Source of the DNA: Mucilaginibacter psychrotolerans
GTDB taxonomy: Bacteria > Bacteroidota > Bacteroidia > Sphingobacteriales > Sphingobacteriaceae
Assembly (NCBI RefSeq): GCF_004519315.1
Contig: NZ_SOZE01000010.1
Location: 62,001 to 126,000 of the forward strand
Direction: 5' to 3'
DNA length: 64,000 nt
The stretch's first letter is position 1, and every line of letters starts with the position of its first letter. The notes below the pieces were generated by a model. That model was not told the origin of the DNA, made no database searches, and saw only the letters and a program-made list of their open reading frames with translations. Below are positions 36,055 through 46,235 of this stretch, in pieces. The position numbers and the translations under genes were made by a program.

Positions 36055-38937
36055 ATGAAGTTCGTTTATTCAACCATCGGCAAATTTTTAATTTGTGGTA
36101 CAGCAATATTAATGCTTAGCCACAGGCCATCGGCTGCTGCCGTAACCGACAGTACTTATGTGCGCAATTCGCCGGCGAAGGGTTCCTTCAGGTTGTCGGC
36201 AAATGGATTCTCGGCCCCCATCTTTACCAGTAAAACCGATTTCGTTGGCGTGCTGCGCGCTGCCGATGATTTGCAAAATGATATCGGCGCAGTAACCGGG
36301 TTGAAGCCGGAAATTTTAACCGGGCTACCTAAAGAGAAAAACGTAGTCATCATAGGCACCATAGGTAAAAGCCCGGTGATCGACGGATTGATAAAATCGA
36401 AGAAACTAAACGTTGCGGGCATTCAGGGTAAATGGGAGTCGTTTATTTTGCAGGTGGTAGATAAGCCCCTGCCGGGGGTGGACAAGGCGTTGGTGATAGC
36501 AGGCAGTGATAAAAGGGGCACGATATATGGTATTTACGATCTTTCGGAAAAGATAGGGGTCTCGCCCTGGTACTGGTGGGCCGATGTGCCGGTTAAACAC
36601 CATGATGCGCTTTATATTGCTGCGGGTAGGTTTACCAACGGCGAGCCAGCCGTTAAATACCGGGGCATTTTCATCAACGACGAAGCGCCTGCGTTCTCCG
36701 GCTGGGCAAAGCAAAAGTTCGGCGGCATCAACCACCTGGTGTATGCCAAAATGTTCGAGCTGATATTACGGCTAAAGGGCAATTACCTTTGGCCGGCCAT
36801 GTGGGGTAGCGCTTTTAATGATGATGATACCCTTAACCGAAAAACTGCCGATGACTATGGTATTGTAATGGGGACATCGCACCACGAACCGATGGACCGG
36901 GCGCAAACCGAATGGAAGCGCTACGGAAGCGGCGAGTGGAACTATGAGAAAAACGGCGAGACGCTCCGCAGCTTTTGGCGAAAGGGCATCGAAAATATGG
37001 GCGATGCCGAAACCCTGGTAACGGTTGGCATGCGCGGCGATGGAGACATGGCCATGCAGCAGGGAACCAATATCGCCTTACTAGAAAAGATAGTGGCCGA
37101 TCAGCGGGATATTATTACCTCGGTAACTAAGAAACCGGCAGCAAAAACGCCCCAGGTGTGGGCACTGTACAAAGAGGTGCAGGATTATTATGACAAAGGA
37201 ATGCAGGTGCCCGATGATGTTACGCTGCTGTTGTGCGATGATAACTGGGGAAACATCAGGAAGCTGCCGGCCCTGGATGCCCCCCGGCGCGAGGGCGGGT
37301 ACGGTATCTATTATCATTTCGACTATGTGGGTGGCCCGCGCAATTATAAATGGATAAATACCAACCCCATAACTAAGGTATGGGAACAGATGCACCTTGC
37401 CTATCAGCACAAGGTGGACCGTATTTGGATAGTTAACGTTGGCGACTTGAAACCCATGGAGTTCCCGATCTCTTTTTTCCTGGATTATGCCTGGAACCCC
37501 GCTAAAATCGGTCCCCGCGATTTACTTTCCTACACGCGCAAATGGGCTACCGCGCAATTCGGCAGCGGGCACGCCGCAGAAATAGCCGATATTATTTCTG
37601 CCTATAGTAAATACAACGGAAGGTGCAAACCCGAATTATTGAACGAGAACACCTACAGCCTGGTTAATTATAACGAGTTTGAGGATGTGGTGAACGATTA
37701 TAAGCGATTAAATAAACGGGCAGATTCCTTATTCCGCCTGATGCCGCCGGAATACAAAGATGCCTATTACCAGTTGGTGCTGCATCCGGTGGAGGCATCC
37801 GCAAATTTGTATGCGATGTTCTATGCAACTGCGCTCAATCACCTGTATGCTGCTCAAGGGCGTTCGGCAGTCAACCAAATGGCTGCAGAAGTAAAGACAC
37901 TTTTTGAACACGATGCCCAAATCTCCGATTATTATAACAATCAACTGGCGGGCGGAAAATGGAGCCATATGATGGATCAAACGCATATCGGCTATACCAA
38001 CTGGCAACAGCCGCCGGTTAATGCAATGCCAAAAGTCTCCCCTATCGATATACCCCAACCCGGCAGCATGGGCGTAGCTGTAGAGGGTTCAGCCGAATCA
38101 TGGCCTAAGGTGGACAATTCAAGCGCACCATCGCTGCCGGGATTTAATGATCGGGTAAACCAAAGCCACTTCTTCGAATTGTTCAACAAAGGTCTTAGCC
38201 CTGTCGATTATACGATCACTACGGATAAATTCGTCAGATTGAGTGCTGATAAAGGAACGATAGATAAACAAACGCGCATATCGGTGAACATTGATTGGAA
38301 TAGCGTACCTGCGGGTATGAATCAATCTCTTATTAGCGTAACTTCATCTGACGGGACAAAGGTTGACATTGCCCTTAAACTGCAAAGGATACCATTACCG
38401 CTGCCCAAAGGATTCCTGCAGACGGATGCCTATGTTTCTATAGAAGCGGCGCACTACCAAAAAGCTATTCCGGGTAGCAACTATGCATGGGCAGAAATAC
38501 CCGACTATGGGCGTAACCTATCTGCCATGACGGTGTTGCCATTAAGTAAGAGCCGTAGTAAAAGCACCGTTAATACGAAACCCTGCCTGGAATACATCGT
38601 GACCTTGCGCGATACCGGAATGATAACGTTGAACGCCTACCTGGCGCCCACCATCGACTTTACCGTGGATAAATCGCTAAAGTATGCTGTAGCGATAGAT
38701 GACGAGCAGCCACAGTTGCAATCCTTCGATGCCGATAACAATCCCCGGCTATGGAGCCGGGCCGTAAGCAATAGCATCAACATCGTCACCACAAAACACC
38801 GGGTAAGCAAGGCCGGTACCCACGTGATAAAATTTTGGATGGATAGCCCGGCAATTGTTTTAGAAAAGATCGTTTTACAAGCCGGGGGAGCGGTTAAACA
38901 GAGTTATCTGGGTCCGCCCGAAAGTTTGCATAATTGA
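36055..38937 (+). CDS. GH115 xylan alpha-1,2-glucuronidase
   Basis: A 960-residue secreted enzyme with signal peptide to about residue 29. Family GH115 is recognisable from GVSPWYWWADVPVKHHD, KYRGIFINDEAPAFSGWAKQ (about 201-220), GNYLWPAMWGSAFNDDD and GIVMGTSHHEPMDRAQ, which line the active site in characterised members. A C-terminal beta-domain (about 780-955) closes the protein, as in the full-length dimeric enzymes. GH115 removes (4-O-methyl)-glucuronic acid from internal as well as terminal xylose units of xylan, so it can act on the polymer. It heads an operon with a CE15 esterase and glucuronate metabolism genes. Confidence 0.95.
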   Translation: MKFVYSTIGKFLICGTAILMLSHRPSAAAVTDSTYVRNSPAKGSFRLSANGFSAPIFTSKTDFVGVLRAADDLQNDIGAVTGLKPEILTGLPKEKNVVIIGTIGKSPVIDGLIKSKKLNVAGIQGKWESFILQVVDKPLPGVDKALVIAGSDKRGTIYGIYDLSEKIGVSPWYWWADVPVKHHDALYIAAGRFTNGEPAVKYRGIFINDEAPAFSGWAKQKFGGINHLVYAKMFELILRLKGNYLWPAMWGSAFNDDDTLNRKTADDYGIVMGTSHHEPMDRAQTEWKRYGSGEWNYEKNGETLRSFWRKGIENMGDAETLVTVGMRGDGDMAMQQGTNIALLEKIVADQRDIITSVTKKPAAKTPQVWALYKEVQDYYDKGMQVPDDVTLLLCDDNWGNIRKLPALDAPRREGGYGIYYHFDYVGGPRNYKWINTNPITKVWEQMHLAYQHKVDRIWIVNVGDLKPMEFPISFFLDYAWNPAKIGPRDLLSYTRKWATAQFGSGHAAEIADIISAYSKYNGRCKPELLNENTYSLVNYNEFEDVVNDYKRLNKRADSLFRLMPPEYKDAYYQLVLHPVEASANLYAMFYATALNHLYAAQGRSAVNQMAAEVKTLFEHDAQISDYYNNQLAGGKWSHMMDQTHIGYTNWQQPPVNAMPKVSPIDIPQPGSMGVAVEGSAESWPKVDNSSAPSLPGFNDRVNQSHFFELFNKGLSPVDYTITTDKFVRLSADKGTIDKQTRISVNIDWNSVPAGMNQSLISVTSSDGTKVDIALKLQRIPLPLPKGFLQTDAYVSIEAAHYQKAIPGSNYAWAEIPDYGRNLSAMTVLPLSKSRSKSTVNTKPCLEYIVTLRDTGMITLNAYLAPTIDFTVDKSLKYAVAIDDEQPQLQSFDADNNPRLWSRAVSNSINIVTTKHRVSKAGTHVIKFWMDSPAIVLEKIVLQAGGAVKQSYLGPPESLHN

Positions 38938-39121
38938 GCAATATTGCCAGGCCATCGCATGCTTTTGCAATTACCCCGGGGCAAACAATACATTTGGTGT
39001 GTTATTATGGACAAATGAGGTAGGGCGAACGGCACAGGATGCATAGATTTAACCCGCAGTAAATTCACCAGTTATAACTGTGCACCAATAAACCGTCGGT
39101 TTAGTATTTAGTCGCTTACCA

Positions 39122-40669
39122 ATGAAACCAATTAATCACCCAATGAGAAGGATTGTGTACCTGTTGTTTTTTATTTCCTTGCGGGCGGCTGCTCAAAATG
39201 CACCGGCCTATCCGCCGCTCGTAAATTTTACTGCCGACCAGGATAAGGACAATATGATGAAGCAACTGGGCATCATATCCTTACGACCGGGGCCGAGCGG
39301 CGACGAAAAAGCGCCGAACCACGCCAACTACGATGAAGCACTTGCAAATCCCTACCCGGATTATCCGGAGATATTGACACTGAAAAACGGCAAAAAAGTA
39401 ACCACCGCCGAGCAATGGTGGAAACTGCGCCGCCCGGAGATAGTGGAAGATTTTGAGCGCGAGGTTTACGGACGCATACCCAAAGATGTACCGAAAATTA
39501 CCTGGGAGGTGAAAATAACCGACCGGGAGTTTATGGGTTTTACGCCCGTTATTGCCAAACAATTGGTGGGCCACGCCGATAATGCTGCCTACCCACTTAT
39601 TGATGTAAATATTGCCATGACCCTGGTGCTGCCCGCCAATTCGAAAGGACCTGTGCCTTTACTGATCATGTTTGCACCCAGTGCACTGCCTGCACCGGCG
39701 CAACCTGCAAAGGACGAACTGCAAAAAATAAACGATGCCCTGAAAGATTTGCTGTTGAATGCCAGGCCCGACCTAAAGCCGATTTTTGACAAGTACCCTG
39801 CTTACAATATGATTGCCGCGCAAAACTACGGCTTCAATCCCTTCGCACCGAGGCCCGCCGGCGATTTGCCGGCTGCCCAGCAATTGATAGCCGATGGCTG
39901 GGGCTATGTGCTCATCGATCCGGCAAGTATTCAGGCGGATAACGGAGCGGGCCTTACCAAAGGAATTATAGGGCTGACCAATAAAGGGCAGCCGCGCAAA
40001 CCCGAGGACTGGGGCGCACTACGTGCCTGGGCTTGGGGTGCATCAAGGGCGCTGGATTACCTTGCGACGGAGCCAATGGTAGACATCAAGCATGTGGGCA
40101 TTGAAGGCGTATCAAGATACGGGAAGGCAGCGCTGGTAACCATGGCATTCGACCAAAGGTTTGCCATGGGTTTAATTGCTTCATCCGGCGAGGGCGGTAC
40201 CAAACCACACCGCCGCAATTTTGGCGAAGCGGTGGAAAACCTTGCCGGTGGCGAATACCATTGGATGGCGGGCAATTTTATAAAATATGCGGCGAGCAAT
40301 GCCGGTTTTGGGAATAAAACAGCCAATGACCTGCCCGTAGACGCACACGAGTTGATAGCCCTTTGTGCGCCAAGGCCTACTTTTATCAGTCACGGCATCC
40401 CCTCGCAAGGCGATGCCAACTGGCTCGACCATCAGGGCAGCTATATGGCAACTATCGCCGCTGGTTCGGTATTCAAACTGCTGGGTGTTAAAGACCTTGG
40501 TTTTACAAACGACTATAAAACCGAGAAAATGCCGGGTGTTAACGTAAGTATTTTAGATGGACAGCTTGCCTGGCGACAGCACGACGGCGGGCACACCGAT
40601 GGGCCAAACATCAAGTATTTTATTGGCTGGGCCGATAAGTTCATTGGCCATACCGCCGCTGGCCGTTAG
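39122..40669 (+). CDS. CE15 4-O-methyl-glucuronoyl methylesterase
   Basis: The 515-residue protein has an N-terminal hydrophobic signal (start either 39122 or the ATG at 39143, which places the signal better). The CE15 serine motif is IEGVSRYGKAA, with Ser331. ASSGEGGTKPHRRNFGE follows and supplies the acidic and arginine residues of the uronate pocket. The catalytic histidine is in RQHDGGHTDGPN near the C-terminus. ELIALCAPRP is a family landmark. It cleaves ester links between glucuronic acid of xylan and lignin. An alanine/proline-rich insert at about 186-200 lies before the core. It follows GH115 in the same operon, matching its substrate. Confidence 0.92.
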   Translation: MKPINHPMRRIVYLLFFISLRAAAQNAPAYPPLVNFTADQDKDNMMKQLGIISLRPGPSGDEKAPNHANYDEALANPYPDYPEILTLKNGKKVTTAEQWWKLRRPEIVEDFEREVYGRIPKDVPKITWEVKITDREFMGFTPVIAKQLVGHADNAAYPLIDVNIAMTLVLPANSKGPVPLLIMFAPSALPAPAQPAKDELQKINDALKDLLLNARPDLKPIFDKYPAYNMIAAQNYGFNPFAPRPAGDLPAAQQLIADGWGYVLIDPASIQADNGAGLTKGIIGLTNKGQPRKPEDWGALRAWAWGASRALDYLATEPMVDIKHVGIEGVSRYGKAALVTMAFDQRFAMGLIASSGEGGTKPHRRNFGEAVENLAGGEYHWMAGNFIKYAASNAGFGNKTANDLPVDAHELIALCAPRPTFISHGIPSQGDANWLDHQGSYMATIAAGSVFKLLGVKDLGFTNDYKTEKMPGVNVSILDGQLAWRQHDGGHTDGPNIKYFIGWADKFIGHTAAGR

Positions 40670-40694
40670 GCCCTCAACTTTACAAATTTTAAAC

Positions 40695-41507
40695 ATGGAT
40701 CAGTTTTCATTAAAAGATAAGGTAATCGTAGTTACCGGCGGCACGGGTATCCTTGGCGAGGCCTTCGTAAACGGTATTGCCGGGGCGGGAGGGACGGCGG
40801 TTATTTTAGGCCGTAAATTGGAAGTAGCACAGCTTCGCGCTCAAAAAATTATTGATGCGAGTGGCCGCGCACTGGCCATACAGGCGGATGTGTTGAAAAA
40901 GGACGAAATTATCGCCGCGAGGGGTAAGGTACTGGCTGAATTTGGAAAAATCGACGGTCTGGTTAATGCAGCCGGGGGCAATATGCCCGGCGGAATTGTT
41001 CAGCCGGAGGCAGATGTTTTCGACCTGGATATGGACGGCCTGCGGCAGGTAATGGAGCTCAATTTATGGGGTACCCTGCTACCCACGCAGTATTTCGGCA
41101 AAGAGATAGCTAAAAACGCAACGGGCAGCATCGTGAATATTAGTAGCATGGCATCTCAGCGGGCGATCACCAAAGTGCTGGGCTACACGCTCGCCAAAAC
41201 GGCGGTAGACGCGTATACCAAATGGTTTGCGGTGGAAACAGCCAACCGTTACGGCGATAGGGTACGCATGAACGCCATAGCACCGGGTTTTTTCCTTACC
41301 GAACAAAACCGTACCCTGCTTACCACGCCCGATGGTGGTTTTACCACCCGTGGCAACCTGGTTATTAACCAAACGCCCTTCAAACGTTTTGGCGTACCTG
41401 AGGAATTGGTAGGCGCATTGATATGGCTATTAAGCGATGCCTCGAAATTTGTTACCGGTACGGTTATTAATGTCGACGGTGGTTTCGCGGTGAATAGCGG
41501 CGTGTAG
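40695..41507 (+). CDS. uxuB: SDR-type D-fructuronate reductase (mannonate oxidoreductase)
   Basis: The ATG at 40695 gives 270 residues; 46 upstream in-frame codons overlap the CE15 gene and are not part of the protein. It is a classical short-chain dehydrogenase: VVTGGTGILGEAF (cofactor loop), NAAGGNMPGG, the ISS...YTLAK catalytic Ser-Tyr-Lys set and a C-terminal VDGGFAVNSGV. The sequence style fits the Bacillus YjmF/UxuB type that reduces fructuronate to D-mannonate with NADH. The mannonate dehydratase gene 3.4 kb downstream and the hexuronate transporter next to it support that step. Other SDR substrates cannot be excluded from sequence. Confidence 0.85.
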   Translation: MDQFSLKDKVIVVTGGTGILGEAFVNGIAGAGGTAVILGRKLEVAQLRAQKIIDASGRALAIQADVLKKDEIIAARGKVLAEFGKIDGLVNAAGGNMPGGIVQPEADVFDLDMDGLRQVMELNLWGTLLPTQYFGKEIAKNATGSIVNISSMASQRAITKVLGYTLAKTAVDAYTKWFAVETANRYGDRVRMNAIAPGFFLTEQNRTLLTTPDGGFTTRGNLVINQTPFKRFGVPEELVGALIWLLSDASKFVTGTVINVDGGFAVNSGV

Positions 41508-41574
41508 GAACACCAGGAAGTAAAACGATTACGCTAAAATAGGTTATATATCACTAGAAAAGCAATCCCCCAAA

Positions 41575-42873
41575 ATGATTGAAAATAAAGCTACAAACTA
41601 TCGGTGGACCGTATGCGCGCTGGTGTTTTTCGCAACCACTGTTAATTACCTCGATAGGTCGGTAATCAGCCTCCTTAAATCCAACCTCACAACGGAGTTT
41701 AAATGGGACGATGGCGATTATGCCAATATCGAGATCGCGTTTAAGGTTGCTTACTCCATTGGCTTGCTTGCTGCCGGGCGGATAATAGATTACTTAGGGA
41801 CAAAGAGAGGTTACCTGCTTTCTACCTTGTTCTGGAGCATTGCGGCGGTCTGTCATGGTTTTGTGAGCAGCACGCTTGGTTTTGGCGTAGTGCGTGCTGC
41901 TTTGGGGTTAAGCGAGTCGGGTAATTTCCCTGCGGCCATCAAAACGGTGGCTGAGTGGTTCCCTAAAAAAGAACGGGCGCTGGCAACAGGCATATTCAAT
42001 TCGGGGGCCAACATCGGTGCCATCATCGCGCCGCTCACCGTGCCATTTATTGCCCTGATGTGGGGCTGGCGATGGGCATTTATCATAACCGGAGCTGTAG
42101 GCTTTATTTGGATAGTGCTCTGGATAATCTACTATGAGATCCCATCGAAGCAGAAAAGATTAGGGGTAGCTGAATTCAACCTGATCAACTCCGCCGATGA
42201 TGAAACCGAAAACCAATCGGCCTTGAAAAAAGTAAGCTGGTTTAAATTGCTCAGCTTCAGACAAACCTGGGCTTTTTCTATCGGCAAATTTCTTACCGAC
42301 CCTATTTGGTGGTTTTACCTTTTTTGGTTACCCGATTTTTTGCAAAGCCAGTATAAAGTAACGGGCACGGCAATGGCATTGCCGGTGGCGCTGGTGTACA
42401 CGTTTTCCGCATTCGGCAGTGTTTTTGGCGGCTACCTACCAAAAGTATTGATAGAAAAGAACTGGCCGGTATTTAAGGCACGCAAGGTATCCATGTTTTT
42501 TTATGCGCTGGCGGTTGTCCCCATTATTTTCGCCCAGGTATTGGGTAGTGTAAATATGTGGCTGGCGGTATTTATTATAGGGCTGGCGGCAGCCGCGCAC
42601 CAGGCCTGGAGCGCCAATATTTTCACTACGGTTTCAGACATGTTCCCGAAGAACACCGTGGGGTCTGTTACTGGTATAGGTGGCATGTTTGGTTCGGTGG
42701 GCAGCGTTTTGCTATCGTTGTTTGTACAGAAATCAATGTTTATCCATTACCGGTCAATCGGACAGATAGAGACCGCCTATTACATCATGTTCGGCGTGTG
42801 CGGAAGTGCGTATATCCTGGCCTGGCTCATCATGCATTTTATGGTACCCAGGCTTAAACAGATTGCGCTTTGA
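41575..42873 (+). CDS. exuT: MFS hexuronate transporter (ExuT-like)
   Basis: A 432-residue major facilitator protein with 12 predicted spanning segments. VNYLDRSVISLLKSNL in helix 1, GRIIDYLGTKRGYLLS between helices 2 and 3, and LGLSESGNFPAAIKTVAEWF in helix 4 are typical of the anion:cation symporter group that includes ExuT and DgoT. It should import glucuronate or galacturonate with protons. Context (GH115, CE15, UxuB) favours glucuronate released from xylan. Confidence 0.9.
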   Translation: MIENKATNYRWTVCALVFFATTVNYLDRSVISLLKSNLTTEFKWDDGDYANIEIAFKVAYSIGLLAAGRIIDYLGTKRGYLLSTLFWSIAAVCHGFVSSTLGFGVVRAALGLSESGNFPAAIKTVAEWFPKKERALATGIFNSGANIGAIIAPLTVPFIALMWGWRWAFIITGAVGFIWIVLWIIYYEIPSKQKRLGVAEFNLINSADDETENQSALKKVSWFKLLSFRQTWAFSIGKFLTDPIWWFYLFWLPDFLQSQYKVTGTAMALPVALVYTFSAFGSVFGGYLPKVLIEKNWPVFKARKVSMFFYALAVVPIIFAQVLGSVNMWLAVFIIGLAAAAHQAWSANIFTTVSDMFPKNTVGSVTGIGGMFGSVGSVLLSLFVQKSMFIHYRSIGQIETAYYIMFGVCGSAYILAWLIMHFMVPRLKQIAL

Positions 42874-43199
42874 ATTATAAAGACATGGCTTACAACAGAC
42901 ATAACAGGTTGTATGTGTACAATTAAGTGAACGCAGCAAGTTTATTGAATTCCCTGTAAGCAAAGCAGCGAAGGATTAAAAAGCGCAACATATGACCATG
43001 CTAGGCCCAGGTGGCTTTAGCGTCAAGAGAAAATAAAAATAAATTATGCAATCGATTGTAATTGATAAAAATTAATCTATTTTCGTTTTAAATAAAGCCA
43101 GTTGCCGGCATCCGCACACAGAAGGATTTTTCGGGGCATGGTTAACCATTATAATTTATAGCGAGACCCGCTGAAACCTAATACTAAATTGAGTCATCA
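42874..43199 (+). promoter_or_regulatory. 326-base intergenic region holding promoter of the symporter operon
   Basis: No gene is supported here. The downstream half contains the LacI-type site at 43047-43060 and a Bacteroidota-type promoter: TTG at 43056-43058, a 19-base spacer and TATTTTCG at 43078-43085, close to the known -33 TTTG and -7 TAnnTTTG boxes. The start codon is about 110 bases further on. Confidence 0.6.
43047..43060. promoter_or_regulatory. LacI-type operator candidate 3
   Basis: TGCAATCGATTGTA, a 14-base palindrome with one mismatch. Its right half overlaps the TTG of the predicted -33 promoter box, so a bound protein would block transcription of the symporter-uxuA-GH67-GH43-tkt operon. 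Confidence 0.7.
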
Positions 43200-44873
43200 A
43201 TGAAATCTCTTTCGACCGGCGATTACATCGTATTTTTAGTCTATTTCCTTATCGTAGCCTGTTACGGTTACTGGATATACCGCCGTAAGCATAATGCCGA
43301 CGCTACCTCCAAAGATTACTTTTTAGCGGAAGGCTCCCTAACCTGGTGGGCCATTGGGGCATCCTTAATCGCGTCGAACATTTCTGCCGAGCAGTTTGTG
43401 GCCATGAGCGGCAATGGCTTTACCATGGGCCTGGCTATATCTACCTATGAGTGGATGGCCGCCCTTACGCTGATCATCGTAGCGGTATTCTTTATACCGG
43501 TGTATCTCAAGAACAAGATCTTCACCATGCCGCAATTCCTGCACCAACGTTATAACAGCACGGTTGCCATGATTATGGCGGTATTCTGGTTGCTGCTGTA
43601 CGTAATTGTGAACCTAACCTCGATACTGTACCTCGGTGCTATTGCCATCAACGGCATCTCCGGCATCGATTTCAAATTGTGTATTGCCGGTTTGGCCATC
43701 TTCGCCATCATCATTACGCTGGGCGGTATGAAGGTAATTGGCTATACCGATGTTATCCAGGTGTTCTTCCTGATACTGGGCGGTTTAGTAACCACCTATA
43801 TCGCCGTTACTAAAGTAGGCGAGTACTATGGCCACCCCGGCCTGCTTAACGGCATGTCGGACATGTACAGCCATGCCAATGACCATTTCCAGATGATATT
43901 GAAAAAGGAAAACAAAAGCTACGGCGACCTCCCCGGCCTGACGGTGCTGATAGGCGGTATGTGGATTGTAAATCTTAACTACTGGGGCTGTAACCAATAC
44001 ATTACACAAAGGGCGTTGGGTGCCAACCTCAATACGGCGCGTAGCGGTATCCTGTTTGCTGCTTTCCTGAAACTGCTGATGCCACTGATCGTAGTACTTC
44101 CGGGTATTGCGGCCTATATCCTATATAAAGAAAATGTATTCAATGCGGATATGACGGGCAGCATCACAGCCAATCACGATAATGCGTACCCGGTATTGCT
44201 TAACTTACTGCCTACCGGTGTAAAAGGTTTGGCTTTTGCCGCACTAACGGCTGCGGTAGTAGCCTCGCTGGCAGGCAAGGCCAATAGTATCGCCACCATC
44301 TTTACATTGGATATCTACAAAAAGAAAATCCGCAAGGACGCAACCGACCACCAGCTGGTGGTAGTAGGCAAAATTACCGTAGTGGTAGCTATGATACTGG
44401 GCGTAGCCATATCGCCATTCCTGGGCATCGATAAAAAAGGCGGTTTTCAGTTTATACAGGAGTACACAGGCTTCGTATCGCCGGGTATCTTTGCGATGTT
44501 CATCCTGGGCTTCTTCTGGAAGAAAGCATCATCCAACGCGGCATTGTTCGCTACCATCGGCGGTTTTGCGTTCTCGGTATTCTTCAAGTTCCTGCCCAAG
44601 GTGGTTGATTTAACCTCACTGGCAGCAAGCGGATTTTCTTATAAGAGCGCCGAGAGCGGCCTCTACGAGATACCCTTCCTGGACAGAATGGGTTTCGTAT
44701 TCGTTATCTGCATAGCAGGTATGGTGATTATCAGTTTGATAGATGCAGCCAAAGGCAAAGAAACAAACGGCCTGGAGATAGATGCCAAAATGTTCAAAAC
44801 ATCAAACGCTTTTGCAGTTGGTGCCATGCTGGTTTGCGGCATACTGGTGGCTTTATATACTATATTTTGGTAA
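43200..44873 (+). CDS. SSS-family sodium:sugar (or uronate) symporter
   Basis: A 557-residue sodium:solute symporter with about 14 membrane segments. Early landmarks are DYFLAEGSLTWWAIGASLIASN and ISAEQFVAMSGNGF, typical of the vSGLT group; WIVNLNYWGCNQYITQRALGA near residue 255-275 and AALTAAVVASLAGKANSIAT near 350 belong to the sugar and Na+ sites. It should take up a sugar released by the downstream-encoded GH67 and GH43, for example xylose, a xylo-oligosaccharide or glucuronate. It is the first gene of its operon. The solute is inferred only from neighbours. Confidence 0.9.
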   Translation: MKSLSTGDYIVFLVYFLIVACYGYWIYRRKHNADATSKDYFLAEGSLTWWAIGASLIASNISAEQFVAMSGNGFTMGLAISTYEWMAALTLIIVAVFFIPVYLKNKIFTMPQFLHQRYNSTVAMIMAVFWLLLYVIVNLTSILYLGAIAINGISGIDFKLCIAGLAIFAIIITLGGMKVIGYTDVIQVFFLILGGLVTTYIAVTKVGEYYGHPGLLNGMSDMYSHANDHFQMILKKENKSYGDLPGLTVLIGGMWIVNLNYWGCNQYITQRALGANLNTARSGILFAAFLKLLMPLIVVLPGIAAYILYKENVFNADMTGSITANHDNAYPVLLNLLPTGVKGLAFAALTAAVVASLAGKANSIATIFTLDIYKKKIRKDATDHQLVVVGKITVVVAMILGVAISPFLGIDKKGGFQFIQEYTGFVSPGIFAMFILGFFWKKASSNAALFATIGGFAFSVFFKFLPKVVDLTSLAASGFSYKSAESGLYEIPFLDRMGFVFVICIAGMVIISLIDAAKGKETNGLEIDAKMFKTSNAFAVGAMLVCGILVALYTIFW

Positions 44874-44952
44874 TAAGACAGGCTGGTAACGCATTAGCCA
44901 TCAACGGCTGAGAACTTAACGGCCCTGTGCATACTCCTTGTTTTTTAAAGAT

Positions 44953-46191
44953 ATGATACCAAATTTAAAACAAACATTCCGCTGGTTCGGCCCTAATGAC
45001 CCGGTAACTTTACGGGCCGTCAGGCAAACCGGCGCAACCGGCATCGTTTCGGCCCTGCATCATATTCCTTGCGGCGAAGTTTGGAGTATGGACGAAATAC
45101 GTGCTCACCAAACTACCATTGAGGAAGGCGGTTTTGATTGGACAGTTGTTGAAAGCGTAAACATACACGAGTCGATTAAAACAGGTGCCTCAGATCGCGA
45201 TAGGTATATTGACAACTATAAGCAAACGTTGGCCAACCTCAGTAAAGTCGGCATTGGTACGGTGTGTTATAACTTTATGCCCGTGCTCGACTGGACACGT
45301 ACCGACCTTGATTACCGCTTAGCAAACCAGGCATCGGCGCTTAGATTTGATGCGGTTGCGCTGGCAGCATTCGATCTTTATATCCTGGAACGGGAGGGAG
45401 CATATGCCGAATTCAATGCCGATGAGCAACTGGCCGCAAAGCAGTACCTGGATAAGCTAACAAGCAACGAGATAAGCCTGCTAACGAATACCATATTGGC
45501 GGGCTTGCCCGGAACCGACGAGGTATTTACTGTAGAAGAGTTTAAAGGTCATTTGAAAAGATTTAGCGATGTTGATGCCACGAAGCTGAAAGAAAACCTG
45601 GCTTACTTTTTACGCGCCATTATACCCTGTGCGGAAGAACACGGCATAAAAATGTGTATCCATCCCGACGATCCGCCATTCCCGATACTCGGCTTGCCGA
45701 GAGTGGTATCTACTGAACAAGACCTGCAAGATGTAATTGATGCGTACCCTTCGGCAAATAATGGCATCACCCTTTGCACCGGCTCGCTTGGTGCCCGTCC
45801 GGATAATGATATTCCGGGCATGATAAAGCGTTTAGGCAGTCACATACATTTTCTGCATTTGCGGAATGTGCAGCGCGAAGCAGACGGAAGTTTTCACGAA
45901 GCGGACCATTTAGGGGGCAGTACGGATATGTTTGAAGTAATGAAAGCAGTGGTAACAGAACAGGCCAGGCGGCAGGAGGTAGGACGATATGATGCCGAAA
46001 TACCCATGCGACCCGATCATGGACATAAACTACTGGACGATTTTAATTACAACACATATCCCGGTTACTCAATAATCGGGCGATTAAAGGGATTGGCAGA
46101 ATTGCGGGGCCTGGAAATGGGCGTAAAGCAATCATTGCTCTTTTTAAATCAAGTATTTGGCATCCAGTATAAAAAGGAAGGTTCTCTATAA
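44953..46191 (+). CDS. uxuA: D-mannonate dehydratase
   Basis: The ATG at 44953 gives 412 residues starting MIPNLKQTFRWFGPND; an upstream TTG is not needed. UxuA features run through the protein: RQTGATGIVSALHHIPCGEVW, then CIHPDDPPFPILGLPRVVST and the closing DAEIPMRPDHGHKLLDD, which carry the Cys, His and Asp ligands of the Mn/Fe site. It dehydrates D-mannonate to 2-keto-3-deoxygluconate, the third step of glucuronate breakdown after isomerase and fructuronate reductase. The following KDG kinase and aldolase are not in the window. Confidence 0.95.
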   Translation: MIPNLKQTFRWFGPNDPVTLRAVRQTGATGIVSALHHIPCGEVWSMDEIRAHQTTIEEGGFDWTVVESVNIHESIKTGASDRDRYIDNYKQTLANLSKVGIGTVCYNFMPVLDWTRTDLDYRLANQASALRFDAVALAAFDLYILEREGAYAEFNADEQLAAKQYLDKLTSNEISLLTNTILAGLPGTDEVFTVEEFKGHLKRFSDVDATKLKENLAYFLRAIIPCAEEHGIKMCIHPDDPPFPILGLPRVVSTEQDLQDVIDAYPSANNGITLCTGSLGARPDNDIPGMIKRLGSHIHFLHLRNVQREADGSFHEADHLGGSTDMFEVMKAVVTEQARRQEVGRYDAEIPMRPDHGHKLLDDFNYNTYPGYSIIGRLKGLAELRGLEMGVKQSLLFLNQVFGIQYKKEGSL

Positions 46192-46235
46192 TGTTTTTGT
46201 TGCATTACAAACGCCTGCGCGCACATAATATATAA

